Assembly (NCBI GenBank): GCA_026008535.1
Contig: BRKX01000007.1
Location: 7,835,001-7,899,000 of the forward strand
DNA from: Perilla frutescens
Taxonomy: Eukaryota > Streptophyta > Magnoliopsida > Lamiales > Lamiaceae
Direction: 5' to 3'
Length of the DNA: 64,000 nucleotides
Part shown: in pieces, positions 35,181 to 47,941 of the stretch
Layout: every line of letters begins with the position of its first letter
How positions within the stretch are numbered: position 1 is the first letter of the stretch
Position numbers and translations under genes: made by a program
Notes under the pieces: model-generated
Told to the model about the DNA's origin: nothing
What the model saw: the letters and a program-made list of their open reading frames with translations, nothing else
Databases searched by the model: none

Positions 35181-38170
35181 GGAAGAGGAAAATGGTCTTT
35201 TCTTGTGGCGGCATTGAGCTTTCGGTAGTCAATGCACATTCTCCACCCGGTGGTGGTTCGAGTAGCCACATGTTCTCCCTTGTCGTTCTCAACGACCGTT
35301 ATCCCTCCTTTCTTTGGCACCACATCGACCGGGCTCACCCATTCACTATCGGCTATGGGATAAATGATCCCTTCCGCTAGGAGCTTGAGAATCTCCTTCT
35401 TTACGACTTCCATTAGCACGGGGTTGAGCCTCCTTTGCCCTTCACGAACCGGTTTAGCCCCTTCCTCTAGAATGATGCGATGCATACACGTAGAGGGGCT
35501 AATTCCTTTGATATCGGAAAGACTCCATCCAATGGCTTGCTTGTTCTTCTTTAGTACGGCTACTAAGAGGTCTTCTTCATCTTTTTCTAGCCCGGAAAAG
35601 ATGATCACGGGCTTCTTCTCTTCGTCGTCAAGATAGACGTATTTGAGATGAGATGGGAGCTCCTTGAGCTCAAGCTCGGGGATAGGCTTCACTTCCTCTT
35701 CGGTTGAGGCCATGACTTGCATTAGACTCATGCCTTCTCCGAGCAAGATCTCCATCTCTTCGGTATTCAACTCGTCTCCCCCACACTTGAGGTAGGCTTC
35801 ATCCATAGCAAGCTCTTCGGACGAGGTTTCACTTCTCCACGGAGCACCTATTTCCTGCAAGAAAACCCCCTCGGCTAGGATATTAATAGCGTCTAAGTAA
35901 GAACAGTTTTCCTCAAATGAGGAGACGATAATAGCCTTGTTTTCATGTACGGAAAAAGACACCGTTTCTCCTAACACCGACATTTTCAAAGTTCCATTTT
36001 TAACATCAATCAAGGTGTTAGTTGTAGCCATAAAAGGTCTACCTAGGAGAAGCGTGTGTTCTTTACCCGTTTCTTTCACATCACCCACATCCAAAACAAC
36101 AAAATCAACCGGTATAATTAATCCACCAACCTTAACTAGAATGTCCTCTATTATTCCTCTAGGATATCTCACGGACCTATCCGCCAATTGAAGACACATT
36201 CTAGTTGGTTTCAATTCACGTAACTCTAATTGCTTATAAATAGAGTAAGGCATCAAATTAATTCCGGCTCCTAGATCTAGCATACCACATGCTTCTTTGC
36301 CATTTCCCAAAGCAATTTTAAGAGTAAAACTACCTGGATCACGGAGTTTTGGTGGTAGTTGATGTTGTAGGATTGCACTCGCCACTTCGGATACCTCTAT
36401 CTTTTCATCATCTCCAAACTTTCTCTTCTTTGAAGCAAGTTCCTTGAAGAACTTGACATAGGCCGGCACATTTTGGATGATATCAAGGAGTGGAAGATTG
36501 ACATTCACCTTGGATAGGAGTTTGTAGAACTCTTGGAATTGGGTGTCTTGCTTCTCATTCCTTAACCGGTTTGGAAATGGAATTGGAGGATTGTAAGGAT
36601 TGGTAGCCTTGTGGAGTGTGGGCTTCTTCACCTCTTCACTTTCTTTCTCGGACTCCTTTTGTTGTTGTGAAGGAGTCTCATCTTCTTTTTCAACCTCCTT
36701 AGTTGGGCTTGACTCGCCAACCTTGTTATCGATCACCTTTCCTCCTCTAAGCACGGTGATTGCTTGAGCTTGCTCCGGTTGGCTTGGCAACTTACTCGGC
36801 TTTGCTTGCTTGGCCAACTCTCCAACGGTACCGGCTATTTGACCCACTTGAGTCTCAATTCTCTTCACGGAAGCCTCAACGGATTCAAATCTTTGTTGAG
36901 TGGCTTGGATGAAGGATTGCAATATGTCTTGCAATGTTGGTCTTGGCGGTTGGTTCGGTTGGGCCGGATATTGTTGCGGCCTAGGATAAGGTGGAGCTTG
37001 GCCTCCTCCGGCTTGTTGAGGTGGAGGTGGTTGTTGAGGTTGTTTCCAAGAGAAATTCGGATGATTTCTCCACCCCGGATTGTATGTTTGAGAGTAGGGG
37101 TTGTAAGGTTGGCGTGGTTGGAATCCTTGAAGGGTATGCACTTGCTCTTGAAGAGCATGGAAATGAGCCTCTTCACCTGACTCCGGCTCGATCGACCTTT
37201 GGCACAAATTGGCTCCATGACCATACTCTCCACAAATCCCACAAGTTTCCACGGTCATCGCTTGTTGGGGTGGTCTCTCGGATGTTCGAAGCATCTCTAC
37301 TTGCCTTGTCAACTCAGCAAGTTGCTTTGTCACGTCATAACTAGGGTTAGCTTCATTAACAGAAGCTCTTTTCCCCCTAGCACTCTTTTGTTGAGAAGTA
37401 GTGGCCATGGTCTCATAGATGTTGGAGACTTCTTCGGCGGTGCGTCCTCCAATGTCTTCTCCCGATGCATTGTCCACCATATATTGGAAATTTTGTGAAA
37501 GTCCGTCATAGAAGAATTGGTTGAGCAACTCGGGTGCGAGATGGTGGTGAGGGCATTGTTGTTGGAGACCTCGAAATCGATCCCAAGCTTCATGAAACGA
37601 TTCACCCGGAGATTGGGTAAAGGTAACAATTTGAGCTCTCAAGTCTTGGGTCTTTTGATTGGAGTAGTACTTGGCCATGAACTTCTCATAGACAGCATTC
37701 CAATTGGCCAATGAATTGGCCGGTAGAGACATGAACCACGTCTTGGCTCGATCCTTCAAGGTGTAAGGAAAACACCTCATCTTCAATTGATCTTCATTCA
37801 AACCTTGTAGAGGAAAGGTTTGAACAACGGAATAGAACTCCCGGATGAAGTTCAAAGCATCTTCGGCCGGCATCCCGTAGAATGAGGAAAGTTGGCTAAA
37901 ATGAATGTTCTTCAACTCGTAGTTCCTTACGGCTTCACCAAGAACTATGCAAGAAGTCGACGCCCCGATCACGGGACGAGCAAAATCTCTCATATTCCTA
38001 GCCGCATTGGCATTGGCATTGGCATTGGCATTATCGGGGTTGTTGAAAGGGTTAGCTACCATCTCTCTTTCCCACTCAAACACGTCAAATCTCCTTGGTC
38101 GATGGATGTCATCAAACACGAGGGCTAGTCTCCGATTGAGGCTTAGCCTCCCTAGCATACACAAACACAA
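35153..38170 (-). pseudogene. gag-pol: gag, protease and N-terminal reverse transcriptase
   Basis: 1005 residues in one frame, ending early by the frame change near 35177. Residues 46-56 are an Asn-Ala repeat; gag capsid-like domain about 90-250 (AKTWFMSLP, cPHHhl); CCHC zinc knuckle C310, C313, H318, C323 (CGICGEYGHGANLC); Pro/Gln-rich 350-410; coiled-coil-like 415-455; aspartic protease LDLGAG with D632; RT start about 890-1000 (WVSPVDVVPKKGG, WRMCIDYRKLN). The zinc knuckle and gag type match Athila-group elements. An alternative start is Met37 (MVANPF). In an intact relative this would be one gag-pol polyprotein, continued by the pol segment next to it. Confidence 0.9.
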
Positions 38171-38352
38171 ACAAAATGGAGATCAAATGTATCTTGCGGA
38201 AAGAGATATAAAAGCCAAACAAAAGGGCATAAACACAAAAACAAATTTATACAAACATCACAAACACGATACTTAAACAAGATCACTTTCACAAATGCAA
38301 ACAAACAACACAAAAGCAAATATAGCACTAAAAAGACAATTCTCAAAAGCCT

Positions 38353-38370
38353 TCCCCGGCAACGGCGCCA
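38353..38370 (-). promoter_or_regulatory. Primer binding site, tRNA-Asp
   Basis: In element sense TGGCGCCGTTGCCGGGGA, complementary to the 3' end of plant tRNA-Asp, five bases after the 5' LTR end. The same site is used by the gag-only elements at 57132 and 62175. Confidence 0.92.
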
Positions 38371-38375
38371 AAATT

Positions 38376-39529
38376 TGATTAAGTCCAAATTTACATTTAT
38401 AATTTTCGGTTTATGCTCACTAGACACTACTTAGGACCACACCCGCAATTGGACGGGGTCAATTGCAGAAGCGATGAGCTTAACCTGAGTCGATCTTTCA
38501 AGGAAGACTTTATGTGAAAGAACTATCTATAGGCTACACATGCTTTCGACAAAACAACTAAAATAAAATCTAAACATTCTAACACGGGGTTTGATGAGGA
38601 TTATGCTACAAATTCGAAATAAACAATAAAGCAAGGTGATTAAATACAAAAACACAAATATAATCGAGATTAGAGGAAACAAGTTTGATTAAGGTATTAG
38701 GGTGTAGATTCTCTCAATGGTTTTGTCACTATGCTTAAGTCAAGTTGATAATGTTATTCTCACAAATATGATAGACCCTTCCAATTGGTTTAACTTCAAT
38801 TCCTGTCAACGTCTATCCGTTAAACCTCTCTTAGCTATACCATACATGCAAGATTAACATATTAGGCTTAGGAACCCCATGCACCTAACGTCGAAGGAAC
38901 CAATTTCCGGATTTAGATTCACAATCAAGACTCCTCTAAATCCTATCAATGTTCAAGTAGTGATCAATTACCTAAACATGAAAAAGCACGATTCCAACTA
39001 CAACAATCAACGAGAACAAGCATACATCAAAACCACATCGATCATCTACCCCCTAATAGAGAGATTAGCTACTAAACATGCTCAAAACAACATAAATACC
39101 ATAGAAAGAAGTCATCTCATAAATCAAATGCAAATAACTCCAACTTCTACAATATTAAGTATCTTTCAATAGTTTTGGACAAATCCCCACAAACATCCAA
39201 GAAATACAAGAAAATACAAGAGAGACCTCTTTCGAGCTTAGCTTCCGCGGATGGCTCGTCGTCGGGCTTTTCTCGTCTTCCCTTCTCCTAGCTTGGCTTG
39301 GTTCCCTTCTTCTTCCTTATCTCCTCTTCCTCTTGTGAAGGTGATGGTGGAAATGGTGAAGGAAAATGGTGTAGAGATTAGTGTGTGTAGTGTGTGTGAA
39401 AAGAGAGAGAGAATGGATGTAGAATGGTATGGTTGAGAGAGAGAGGGAGTGGAGTCAATTAGAATGAATGATGGTGTCCTCCTTTTTGATCCCCCAAAAT
39501 CTCAATTCATAAGAGAGAGAGAAGAGATC

Positions 39530-39583
<54 letters not shown>

Positions 39584-39869
39584 AAGGTGGTGGTGAAGTG
39601 ATGGACATTAATTGTGAGAGATTTGGGAAGAGGATTTTGTGGAGAAAAAGTCCACAAAGTAGGCTTAGGGGAAATTAATCCCTACTCCCTAGTGCTAGAT
39701 TAGGGTGGCTCAAGGATTGCTTGTCTCCAAAATGAGGAGGGAAGAAGAGGGATATGTTTATTCTAGAAGAGGGGGCGAGAGACGAGTGTAGAATGGTATG
39801 ATCGGGTCGAACAGAGTAGATCGCGCGCCCGCGGGACCGTTGGAGAGTGCGCGCCCGCGGGGGTCTCCG
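38376..39869 (-). mobile_element. 5' LTR of the Athila-like element, truncated
   Basis: Matches 27441-28930 of the 3' LTR. The match stops at GTCTCCGG (39869), where an inverted LTR fragment begins. About 330 bp of the LTR, including its upstream end, is missing. Confidence 0.88.
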
Positions 39870-40714
39870 GAGCGAGGAGCGAAGACGAGAATCGAAGAGA
39901 TGAACCCGGAGGAAGGCCCCAGGGACCACGCGGCCGCGCAAAGCCCCGTGACCGCGCGAGGGTGCTCTCGGCGGAGGCACCCCGCTCCGCGGGCGCGCGC
40001 ACACCCAGCACCCCGCGGGCTCGCTGAACACTCTGTTTCTCCCGATCGACGTCAACTTGCACTCGTCTCTCGCCTCTCCTCCATTTTGCACCAAACAACA
40101 TATCCTTCATCCTCCCTCCTTGTTACATTTTGGTTATTAGACTTTTTGGCCATCCTAATCTAAGCAATAGGGGAATATGGATTAATTCAACCTAACTATA
40201 GCTTTGGATTTTTCTTCCACAAAATCTCCCACAAATCCCTCTCATTTAATGATCTAATCCCATCACCTTTTCTCTCACCATACCACCACCTTACCTCCCA
40301 TCATTCTCTCTCTCTTTCTTACGTCTCTCTCTCTCTCTCTTCTCCATTATCTCATATAGATTTGGGGGGGATCCATTGACTTTCATCATCAACACTCCAC
40401 TCACTTCATCTTCTACACATTCCAATTTTCTCTCTACACCATCATCAACACTCCACTCACTTCATCTTCTCCATTCTCTCCTCCTCCATTTCCTCTTCAC
40501 ACACCTTCTACCATCTCTATCATTTTTCTTTCATTTTTCTGTCACCATCAATACCATCACAAAAGAGAAAAGGAGAAAAGGAAGAAAGAGGGAACCAAGC
40601 TAAGGAAAAAGAAGAGGAGACGAGAAGAAACTAACCTCGAGCCATCCGCGGAAGCTACGCTTGTGAGGAGGTTTCTCTCTGCATAACTTGAGAATCTTCG
40701 GGGAGATCACATAA
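39870..40714 (+). mobile_element. Inverted LTR fragment of a related Athila-like element
   Basis: Reverse-complement match to the Athila-like LTR: shared landmarks include CCGCCGAGAGCACCCTCGCG, CTTCCGCGGATGGCTCG and the CCTAATCTA block. It is more diverged than the two LTRs are from each other, so it comes from another copy. It continues at 42561 after a solo LTR insertion. Confidence 0.75.
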
Positions 40715-42560
40715 TGTAATACCCCAAAATTTTATTATCTAAATTTAATTAGGAGTACAAATCTAATAGTTAGAATAAGTGTAATATCCAAAAAAAAAAA
40801 ATGGATATTAAAAGAATAGTTTATGTTAACCTTAAGGGTAAGGTAGGGAATAAAATAGACCATTAAAAATTTTATTTAGGTAAAGTGTGTCATTGAATGG
40901 GTTAGCGATACCCGGTACATTCTTATATTTTTATTATAAGACTTTAGTGTAGTTTAAAATACTAAAGCATGTTTGTTATTATTACTTCGGGTGTTAAAAG
41001 ATATTTTCTCGGATATAATCATACTTGAATTCTAATAGTTATCTAAAGATATATTATGGTTTTATATAGAAACCAATAATATTTATATACATATATACGT
41101 ATAAATGCACACAAGTCAATACTAAATATGTGATAACTATATTATATAGTACTTGGAGAGATAAACTCAAAAAAATAAAGATAATTAAAAAAATGAAGAG
41201 TACATGCATAGCTCCACGTAGGAGCACTTGGCATATGGTGATAATTTCAAATTCTGCAAAGTTTGACTAAGTCTAATAAATTAATTAACAAACAAATAAT
41301 AATTTAAAAAGAAGAAGAAATAATTAGAAGTGAGATGATGACTCATCCATTCCTTCACTATAAATTAACTGCTCAAGGTAGTTCATAATGAAATAGAAGA
41401 AAAGTCGGTGGTTTCAAGAAAGAACAATAGAAGGTTAGTTTCTAATCTTATTTTATTTAAAAAAAACGTGTTCTTTATATTTGTAGGATCATTTTGATAC
41501 TCATGATTGTGTAGTTAAAGTTTGTATCACAAATTCCATTTTTACAACAAGAGATCATAAATATAATATACAATTTAATATTTGTAGTTTTCTTATTTTC
41601 TAATACAAAATTTCTAGAACTGCAAGTGACTTAATTCCATTCATGCTATTTTTAATAGTTACTGAAAAAAAAAGAGAAATTAGGAAAAGAATAAATTTAA
41701 ATAAAAACTTTTCAAGATGTGAATTCAATATATCTATACGCTTACAATAAACATGTGGGCTATTATATCCTTCTAAATTGTATCTTTCGAGCTAATAAGC
41801 TCTGCTTTGTTAAAATTGCATATGTGACTATCTGTGTTAAATATTTACGTGCTACTGTATGTTGTCGGAGTCTCATATACCAGCGCTGTGTCACTGTGAG
41901 TAGCTACAGTATGCATGCATTATTTGTCATGCCCTACTCCTTGTCGGTGAGACTAAAATGAAACACTTATTGGTTATACTCATTGGGTATACTATGGCCA
42001 TACTCAACTTTATGCGCTGGTGATGTAGTTCGGGTTGCGGGCAATGACGGGTTATACTCTAAAGCGCTTCACGATTAAATATTTTGGTGAACCTAGGTTG
42101 CCTTCAATTTTAAAACCTCATAAGCTTCACTACCTGCATGAACACAGATAGATTACTTTAACAAAATGATTTGCATAACTTGAATTGTGAAAACTTGCCC
42201 ACTGAGTGCATTAGTACTCAGCCCAAATATTTCCAAATATTTTCAGGTTAGTAGGTTGGCGCGTGAATGTGACGATGCTGAGAGATGGGCTTTTGTTATT
42301 TACGTATTTTCTTGTTGTCTCTTTTTATTAAGTATACTGTTAATAATGGAGCTTCCGCACTTGTAATATTCCTTTGTTAAACGCTAAGAACTCTAGTCTT
42401 AGTATTATGGATAAGTATATGTTATATTATAAAGCATGTTTGGTTGTTCTGAGTCTTCTGTTGAGTTCTCATTGATCAGGTTACCCCCTTTCTTTCCCGC
42501 TTCTTAATTTCAACCCCTGTGGCGTCCATTTCCACGGTCTTTCAGGATCGGGGCGCTACA
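40715..42560 (+). mobile_element. Solo LTR, gypsy-type, plus orientation, 1.85 kb
   Basis: Begins TGTAATACCCCAAAATTTT and ends GATCGGGGCGCTACA. The flanks are CATAA (40710-40714) and CATAG (42561-42565), four of five bases alike, a decayed target duplication. Neither PBS nor PPT lies beside it, so it is a solo LTR. It belongs to the shorter LTR variant also seen at 25917. The frame at 41719-41961 is not a gene. Confidence 0.82.
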
Positions 42561-42708
42561 CATAGATGCACAAGTCCTAAAATGTAACGCTCAAGATCCA
42601 CAAACACATTCATCAAGCAATCAATAGATCGAATCATCAAAATTTTCAGTGGAAACACACATCAATTAAACTAATTCGACAATAATGAAGAATGTGATAT
42701 ATATATCT
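42561..42708 (+). mobile_element. Continuation of the inverted LTR fragment
   Basis: Follows the solo LTR and continues the interrupted sequence (CACAAGTCCTAAAATG...). Its far edge is uncertain; it runs into a tandem duplication. Confidence 0.4.
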
Positions 42709-43089
42709 ACAATAAAAAAATATCATCGGTATATTTTTATGCTTCATGATCTTTCATTTTTAGCACTGTAGTTTAAAGTTTAGCATTGTATATGTGATTC
42801 ACGCGTATATTTTTCAATTTAGGGTTTTAGCATTGTCATTCCCTATTTTAGCACTATCATGACTTATTTTAGCACTAACATGACCCTTGTTTAGCATTAC
42901 AATAAAAAAATATCATCGACATCTTTTCATACTTCATGATCTTCCATTTTTAGCACTGTAGTTTAGAATTTAGTATTGTATATATGATTCACGGGTATAT
43001 TTTTCAATTTAAGGTTTTATCATTGTCATTCCCTATTTTAACACTGTCATGACTTATTTTAGCACTAACATGACCCTTGTTTAGCATGA
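42709..43089. repeat. 190-bp tandem duplication
   Basis: Two copies, starting at 42709 and 42899 (ACAATAAAAAAATATCATCG), with scattered differences. Inside each is a shorter phrase TTTTAGCACT(G/A) repeated several times. Confidence 0.88.
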
Positions 43090-44643
43090 CATCAGTGTAC
43101 TGTATTTCTTCTACTTGAGTGGTTTTTATATAGTTGCTGTAACAGGTGTTTGCAAAGAAACAAATGCAAAAGTCATAGATGAATTTTTGTCTGAATGTAT
43201 TTGTCACGTTTATAAATTATATAACATAATATGTTGAGTGCTGTATGACATTGACATTCAATGTTGCACTTGATGTCAGACAGAGACCCTGCGATATTGT
43301 CTGTGACACAGTCGTAACTAATCTTATCCTTTCCTAGTTTTATTTATTATTTTAATTAATAAATTATTTTATATATATCTTAAAATATATATGTGCATAT
43401 CCACGAAATAGATATTTTAAATAAATGGATATATACATATTAGATATATTATTTTAAAATAGAGTTTGACGAAGTCAAAACTCTATCTCCTATTTTTTAG
43501 GTTTATAGTTATCTTCTTTTTAACCACTTCTTTTAAAGTTCAAATGTGCAGGAGAATTAGAAAAAGAATTGGTTTAGGTCGTGGGTTGTTCTCTCTTGCC
43601 ATAATATGGAACGGTTTTCTCCAAGGCATGAAGTGGACGGCGGTTATGGAACTCATACGCACGATCTAGAAGATGAACGTGGACCATGTTCGACTCACGT
43701 AATGAAGAGCTTATTAAAGAAGCAAGAGTTACACTTGAGAAGTATTATTCGAGTACAATTTATCTTGCCGCTGCGTGTGAAGATTTAAAAGCTCGAGTCA
43801 AAAACTTAGCATAGATATCATTCTTCATTCATTCTTCTTTCTTAATGTTTATTGTTGTACAATCAATTCACGAGAGTAGGTTGTACAAGTTAGGATAGAT
43901 AGCAAGGTTGTGAAATCATTGCTAGTTTGTCTACAAATTAACGATAGGTTAATTTGTATTTTTGAATTCATGTTGGTTGTAGACTAGAATATGATTCATT
44001 TATTTTATTTGATGTGTCAAGAGCCTCAGTGTCTGACATCATCAAATTAACAGTCGTTTTGGCTCGTGGAAGCATAATTTCACCGTGTGGCAATCACATA
44101 CATGTTGTGTGTGATTTAAAATTATTTCGTGATCTATTGCGTATTTATTTCCAACATATTTGTGTTAGAATAGTTGTGTTAACTGTTCTTGACATTGAGT
44201 TTGACATTACGATTCTGTGTCTAATTTCAGTGTTTACGGCAACAAATTACAACATAATACTTATCACTTATTAGTTCACAATTCCAAGGCTGTCAGTGAA
44301 GTTAGAAGATTCATGGATGGAACTTTAGACTTGAAATATTGTGTGCATTATTTCATTCGCACAAGTCCGCAATCACCCCCAAAAATGTGTAGAAGAACAA
44401 AATAAAATCGATTAACCGAACAAAAAAAGAGTTGATTTTGTACAGTTACTTAAGCTCTATATGATTCGGTTCTTTATTTATTTATTTTTCAATTTATTGG
44501 GTTCAATTGTAAAATAGCCAAAATCTAGCCGAATAGACCGGTTGTTTATAAAGGTATTATTGTGCATTCTCTTTTAAAATGACTACTAACATTACTTTTT
44601 TAAAAATTAATTATTTACATAATTTACTAAGTATAAATATTTA
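43090..44643. other. Unassigned sequence, no recognised gene
   Basis: Small frames (43466-43669, 43606-43788, 44014-44274, 44217-44405) show no domain I recognise. Composition is slightly less AT-rich than the flanks at 43540-44400. It may be an old retroelement remnant or host intergenic DNA. Confidence 0.4.
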
Positions 44644-45064
44644 TGTAGCGCCCCGATCCCGAAAGACCGTGGAAATGGACGCCACGGGGGTGGGAATTAA
44701 GAAACGGGAAAGAAATGGGGTAATTTAATTAACGACGGGGTGTTAATCCAAAAGGATTAATGTTTGGAATAAAATTTAACAACCGAGTATGCCAAAGATA
44801 GGTTATGCCTTCCGAAAAATTAGACATCATAACCTCTGTAACTAGAGCGAATCCCCGTTTATAACGGCTTATAAGAGAAGAATGGAAGCTGTAACAATTC
44901 AATAAGCCCTTTCATAGGCCAAACGGAAACAAATAACCAGATACCAACAATTAATAGACCCATTCATAGGTCGACAAAAGAAATAGACACCAATATGCTG
45001 AACAAATAAAGCCTTTCCATAGGCCAAAATGAATGATCAAATAGACATAACGAAAGACGGGCTT
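44644..45064 (-). mobile_element. LARD-type LTR (host copy), left part
   Basis: Begins TGTAGCGCCCCGATCCCG with no primer site to its left, so it is a 3' LTR or solo LTR in minus orientation. It is interrupted after GGGCTT by the complete element at 45065 and continues at 53730. Confidence 0.85.
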
Positions 45065-47928
45065 TGTAGCGCCCCGATCCCGAAAGATCGTGGAAATGGA
45101 CGCTACGGGGGTTGGAATTAAGAAGCGGGAAAGAAATGGGGTAATTAAATTAATGACGGGGTGTTAATCCAAAAGGATTAATGTTTGGAATAAAATTTAA
45201 CAACCGAGTATGCCAAAGATAGGTTATGCCTTCCGGAAAATTAGACAGCATAACCTCTGTAACTAGAGCGAATCCCCGTTTATAACGGCTTATAAGAGAA
45301 GAATGGAAGCTGTAACAATTCAATAAGCCCTTTCATAGGCCAAACGGAAACAAATAACCAGATACCAACAATTAATAGACTCATTCATAGGTCGACAAAG
45401 AAACAGACACCAATATGCTGAACAAATGAAGCCCTTCCATAGGCCAAAATGAATGATCAAATAGACATAACGAAAGACGGACTTCCTCCCCTTGGAATAA
45501 TTATGTAGCTAAGCATATGATACATGTTAACTAGGAAGTCAACAAATGTTCAGAATCAGAGAAGCAGAATCATATCAACAAAATACCAAGATCAGAGTTC
45601 TTAGCATTTAGCAAAAGAATACCATAAGTGCGAAAGCTCAATTCTTAACAGAATACTAATAAAAAGGGACAACGGAAAAATATGTAAATCATAATAGCCC
45701 ATATCTCAGCCTCGTCACTTCCACGCTCCAGCCTACTTACCTGAAAATGTTTGAAAAGATTTGGGCTGAGTACTAATGCACTCAGTGGGCAAGTTTTACA
45801 ATTCAAGTTATGCAAATCATTTTATTAAAGTAAACTATCTGTGTTCATGCAGGTAGTGAAACTTAGGAGGTTTAAAAGTTGGAAGCAACCTAAGTTCACC
45901 AAAACATTTTATCGTGAAGCGCTTAAGAGTATAACCCGTCACTACCCGCAACCCGAACTACATCACCAGCGCATAAAGTTGAGTATGGCCATAATATACC
46001 CAAAGAGTATAATCAATAAGTGTTTCATTTTAGTCTCACCGACAAGGAGTAGGGCAGGACAAACAATGCATGCATACTGTAGCTACTCACATTGACACAG
46101 CGCTGGTTTATGAGACTCCGACAACATACAGTAGCATGTAAATATTTAACACAGATAGTCACATATGCAATTTTAGCAAAGCAGAGCTTAATAACTCGAA
46201 AGATACAATTTGCAGAGATAGTATAGTATAACCCACCTTAAACATACAGAAGTCCTTCCCTGGTTCCCCTAGGCTAAGATGCTCTAACCATCTCGAGATT
46301 CAATCCTTCACCTTCCTCGTAAGTCACACAAATCCTACAAGGATCGATCTTCAACTCAGAATGACTACTATATTTTCGGAAATTAATCTACTGTAATTCG
46401 AGCTATTATTTAATTTTATTCTTTTTAGAAATAGATTGCGCGACTCTAGAGACCTCGAATAATTCCGACAAAGAAGGAAATAAATTCCAAAATATTATTC
46501 TTGATTTATTGGGACCAACCGATTTGACATGGGTCTCTTTTCAAAACTTGCCATTTTAATCGATTTTTATCAGATTTGTGCCACGGCACTTTCTAACCGT
46601 TCAAAAATTATGAAAATATTCAAGGACCATCCTATATATGCCAAGACTATAGTTTGAGAGTTTTAGAATTTTTCGATAACACATGACTCCAGTATAAAAA
46701 TAACTGCTCATATTAAATAATCGATATTATTCAAAACTCATCCGAAAATTACGAAATTCGACAGGAGCATAGGAAATATTATTTCGAGCAACTTTCGAGA
46801 AGAAACTTTTTTGATTTGACGACTCAAAATGGATGAAACGGGACAAAAACTCACAGATTTTAGCTGAAATGTATCGGTCTCGATCGAGCTCGATACTCGT
46901 TGGATTTTCGCTCAAAAGTACAATTTTTGATAGTGCAGAAAATAAGGAATTTAATGGTGTAATCAGATCAAAGATCGGACGGCTAGATCATAAATTCGAA
47001 ACTGGCAGATTTATAATGTAATATTCGGATCCGGATTTCAAACGACGAGAAATCAAAAATCCATTCCGGTTAACTACAAGATCCAAATGATCAAAGGCTA
47101 TTTATAAAAAGAAGATTTCTAATACGACTATCCAGGAAGAGTAGATCTGAGATTTACATAAAATGAAAACGGGGAAAAATACCGAAAACTCACAACATCA
47201 AAAATCGGAATCGGTAGAATTAAAGATAATCGAAATATAAGCATATTTAGAATTTGAAATTTCTAAATTCATCGGTCCGAATGACCAGAATCGGAGAAAG
47301 TACCTTCTCCGAGGAATTGGCAGCGGTCACGATGATTTTCCATCGTGATCATCCTTCGTGTCATCATTTCAATCATGTATTCGTGATCTACGCGTTGACA
47401 CCTTCAAAATGACTATTTCAGAATTGAAATAGGAAACTAGAGTTGTATATTCTCTGGAAGCTGCTCGGCGTTTCGATTTTGAAAATGAATGAAAAATGAA
47501 ACCTTAAGCTCCTATTTATAGAGGAAAAATAAATAGGATAATAATGAATAAAAGAAAGAGGATAATGATGGAAAAAGAATAGGATAATTAAGAATAAGAT
47601 AATCTTTTGAAAAAGAAATTGGATAATGACGGATGTGCCTTTTTCTATTAAATTTATTATTTTTCAACTTAAAGTTGTGCCAAGAGTTCATTTGAACTCG
47701 AAATTTGAAATTTCAAAGGTTGGCACGATTCTTGAAATATTTTCTATCAACCCGAGAAAAATATCATAACATATTTTTAAGGTAATTTTTGACCAGATTA
47801 GATTTAACAGATTTCCCTGGCTGCGATTTTCCTTTATTTGAGTCATTTAAGGACCCAACTTATTTTCTAACTTACCAGAGGGTAACATAAGTTGAATTAA
47901 ACCTTCTAAAATATTTCGGGGTATTACA
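45065..47928 (-). mobile_element. 3' LTR of the LARD-like element
   Basis: Plus-strand ends TGTAGCGCCCCG and GGGGTATTACA. It contains the hairpin block CTGAGTACTAATGCACTCAG at about 45765-45784. An 84-codon frame at 45841-46095 repeats in the sister LTRs but is antisense to the element and not treated as a gene. Confidence 0.93.
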
Positions 47929-47941
47929 TTCTACCCCCCTT
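47929..47941 (-). promoter_or_regulatory. Polypurine tract
   Basis: In element sense AAGGGGGGTAGAA directly before the 3' LTR start TGTAATACCCC. Confidence 0.85.

Larger units (their letters stand above)
27441..39869 (-). mobile_element. Athila-like Ty3/gypsy retrotransposon
   Basis: Minus-strand element of at least 12.4 kb. Plus-strand order: 3' LTR (27441-29259), PPT, post-pol ORF (30467-32005), GC-rich spacer, pol and gag (32766-38170), tRNA-Asp primer site, 5' LTR (38376-39869, truncated). The LTRs differ at about fifteen positions over the 1.49 kb shared, plus microsatellite length changes, so the insertion is older than the LARD and gag-only elements. It landed in a LARD-type LTR at 27440; no target duplication can be checked because the right end is rearranged. 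Confidence 0.9.

Noticed and set aside
38353..38370. Sequence matching the 3' end of tRNA-Asp (also at 57132 and 62175)
   Set aside because: Only 18 bases match and they sit five bases from LTR ends, so they are primer binding sites, not tRNA genes.
45841..46095. 84-codon frame repeated almost unchanged at 51642 and 54092
   Set aside because: It lies antisense inside LTR copies. It is kept because the LTRs are nearly identical; in the more diverged LTRs of the family no matching frame was found.
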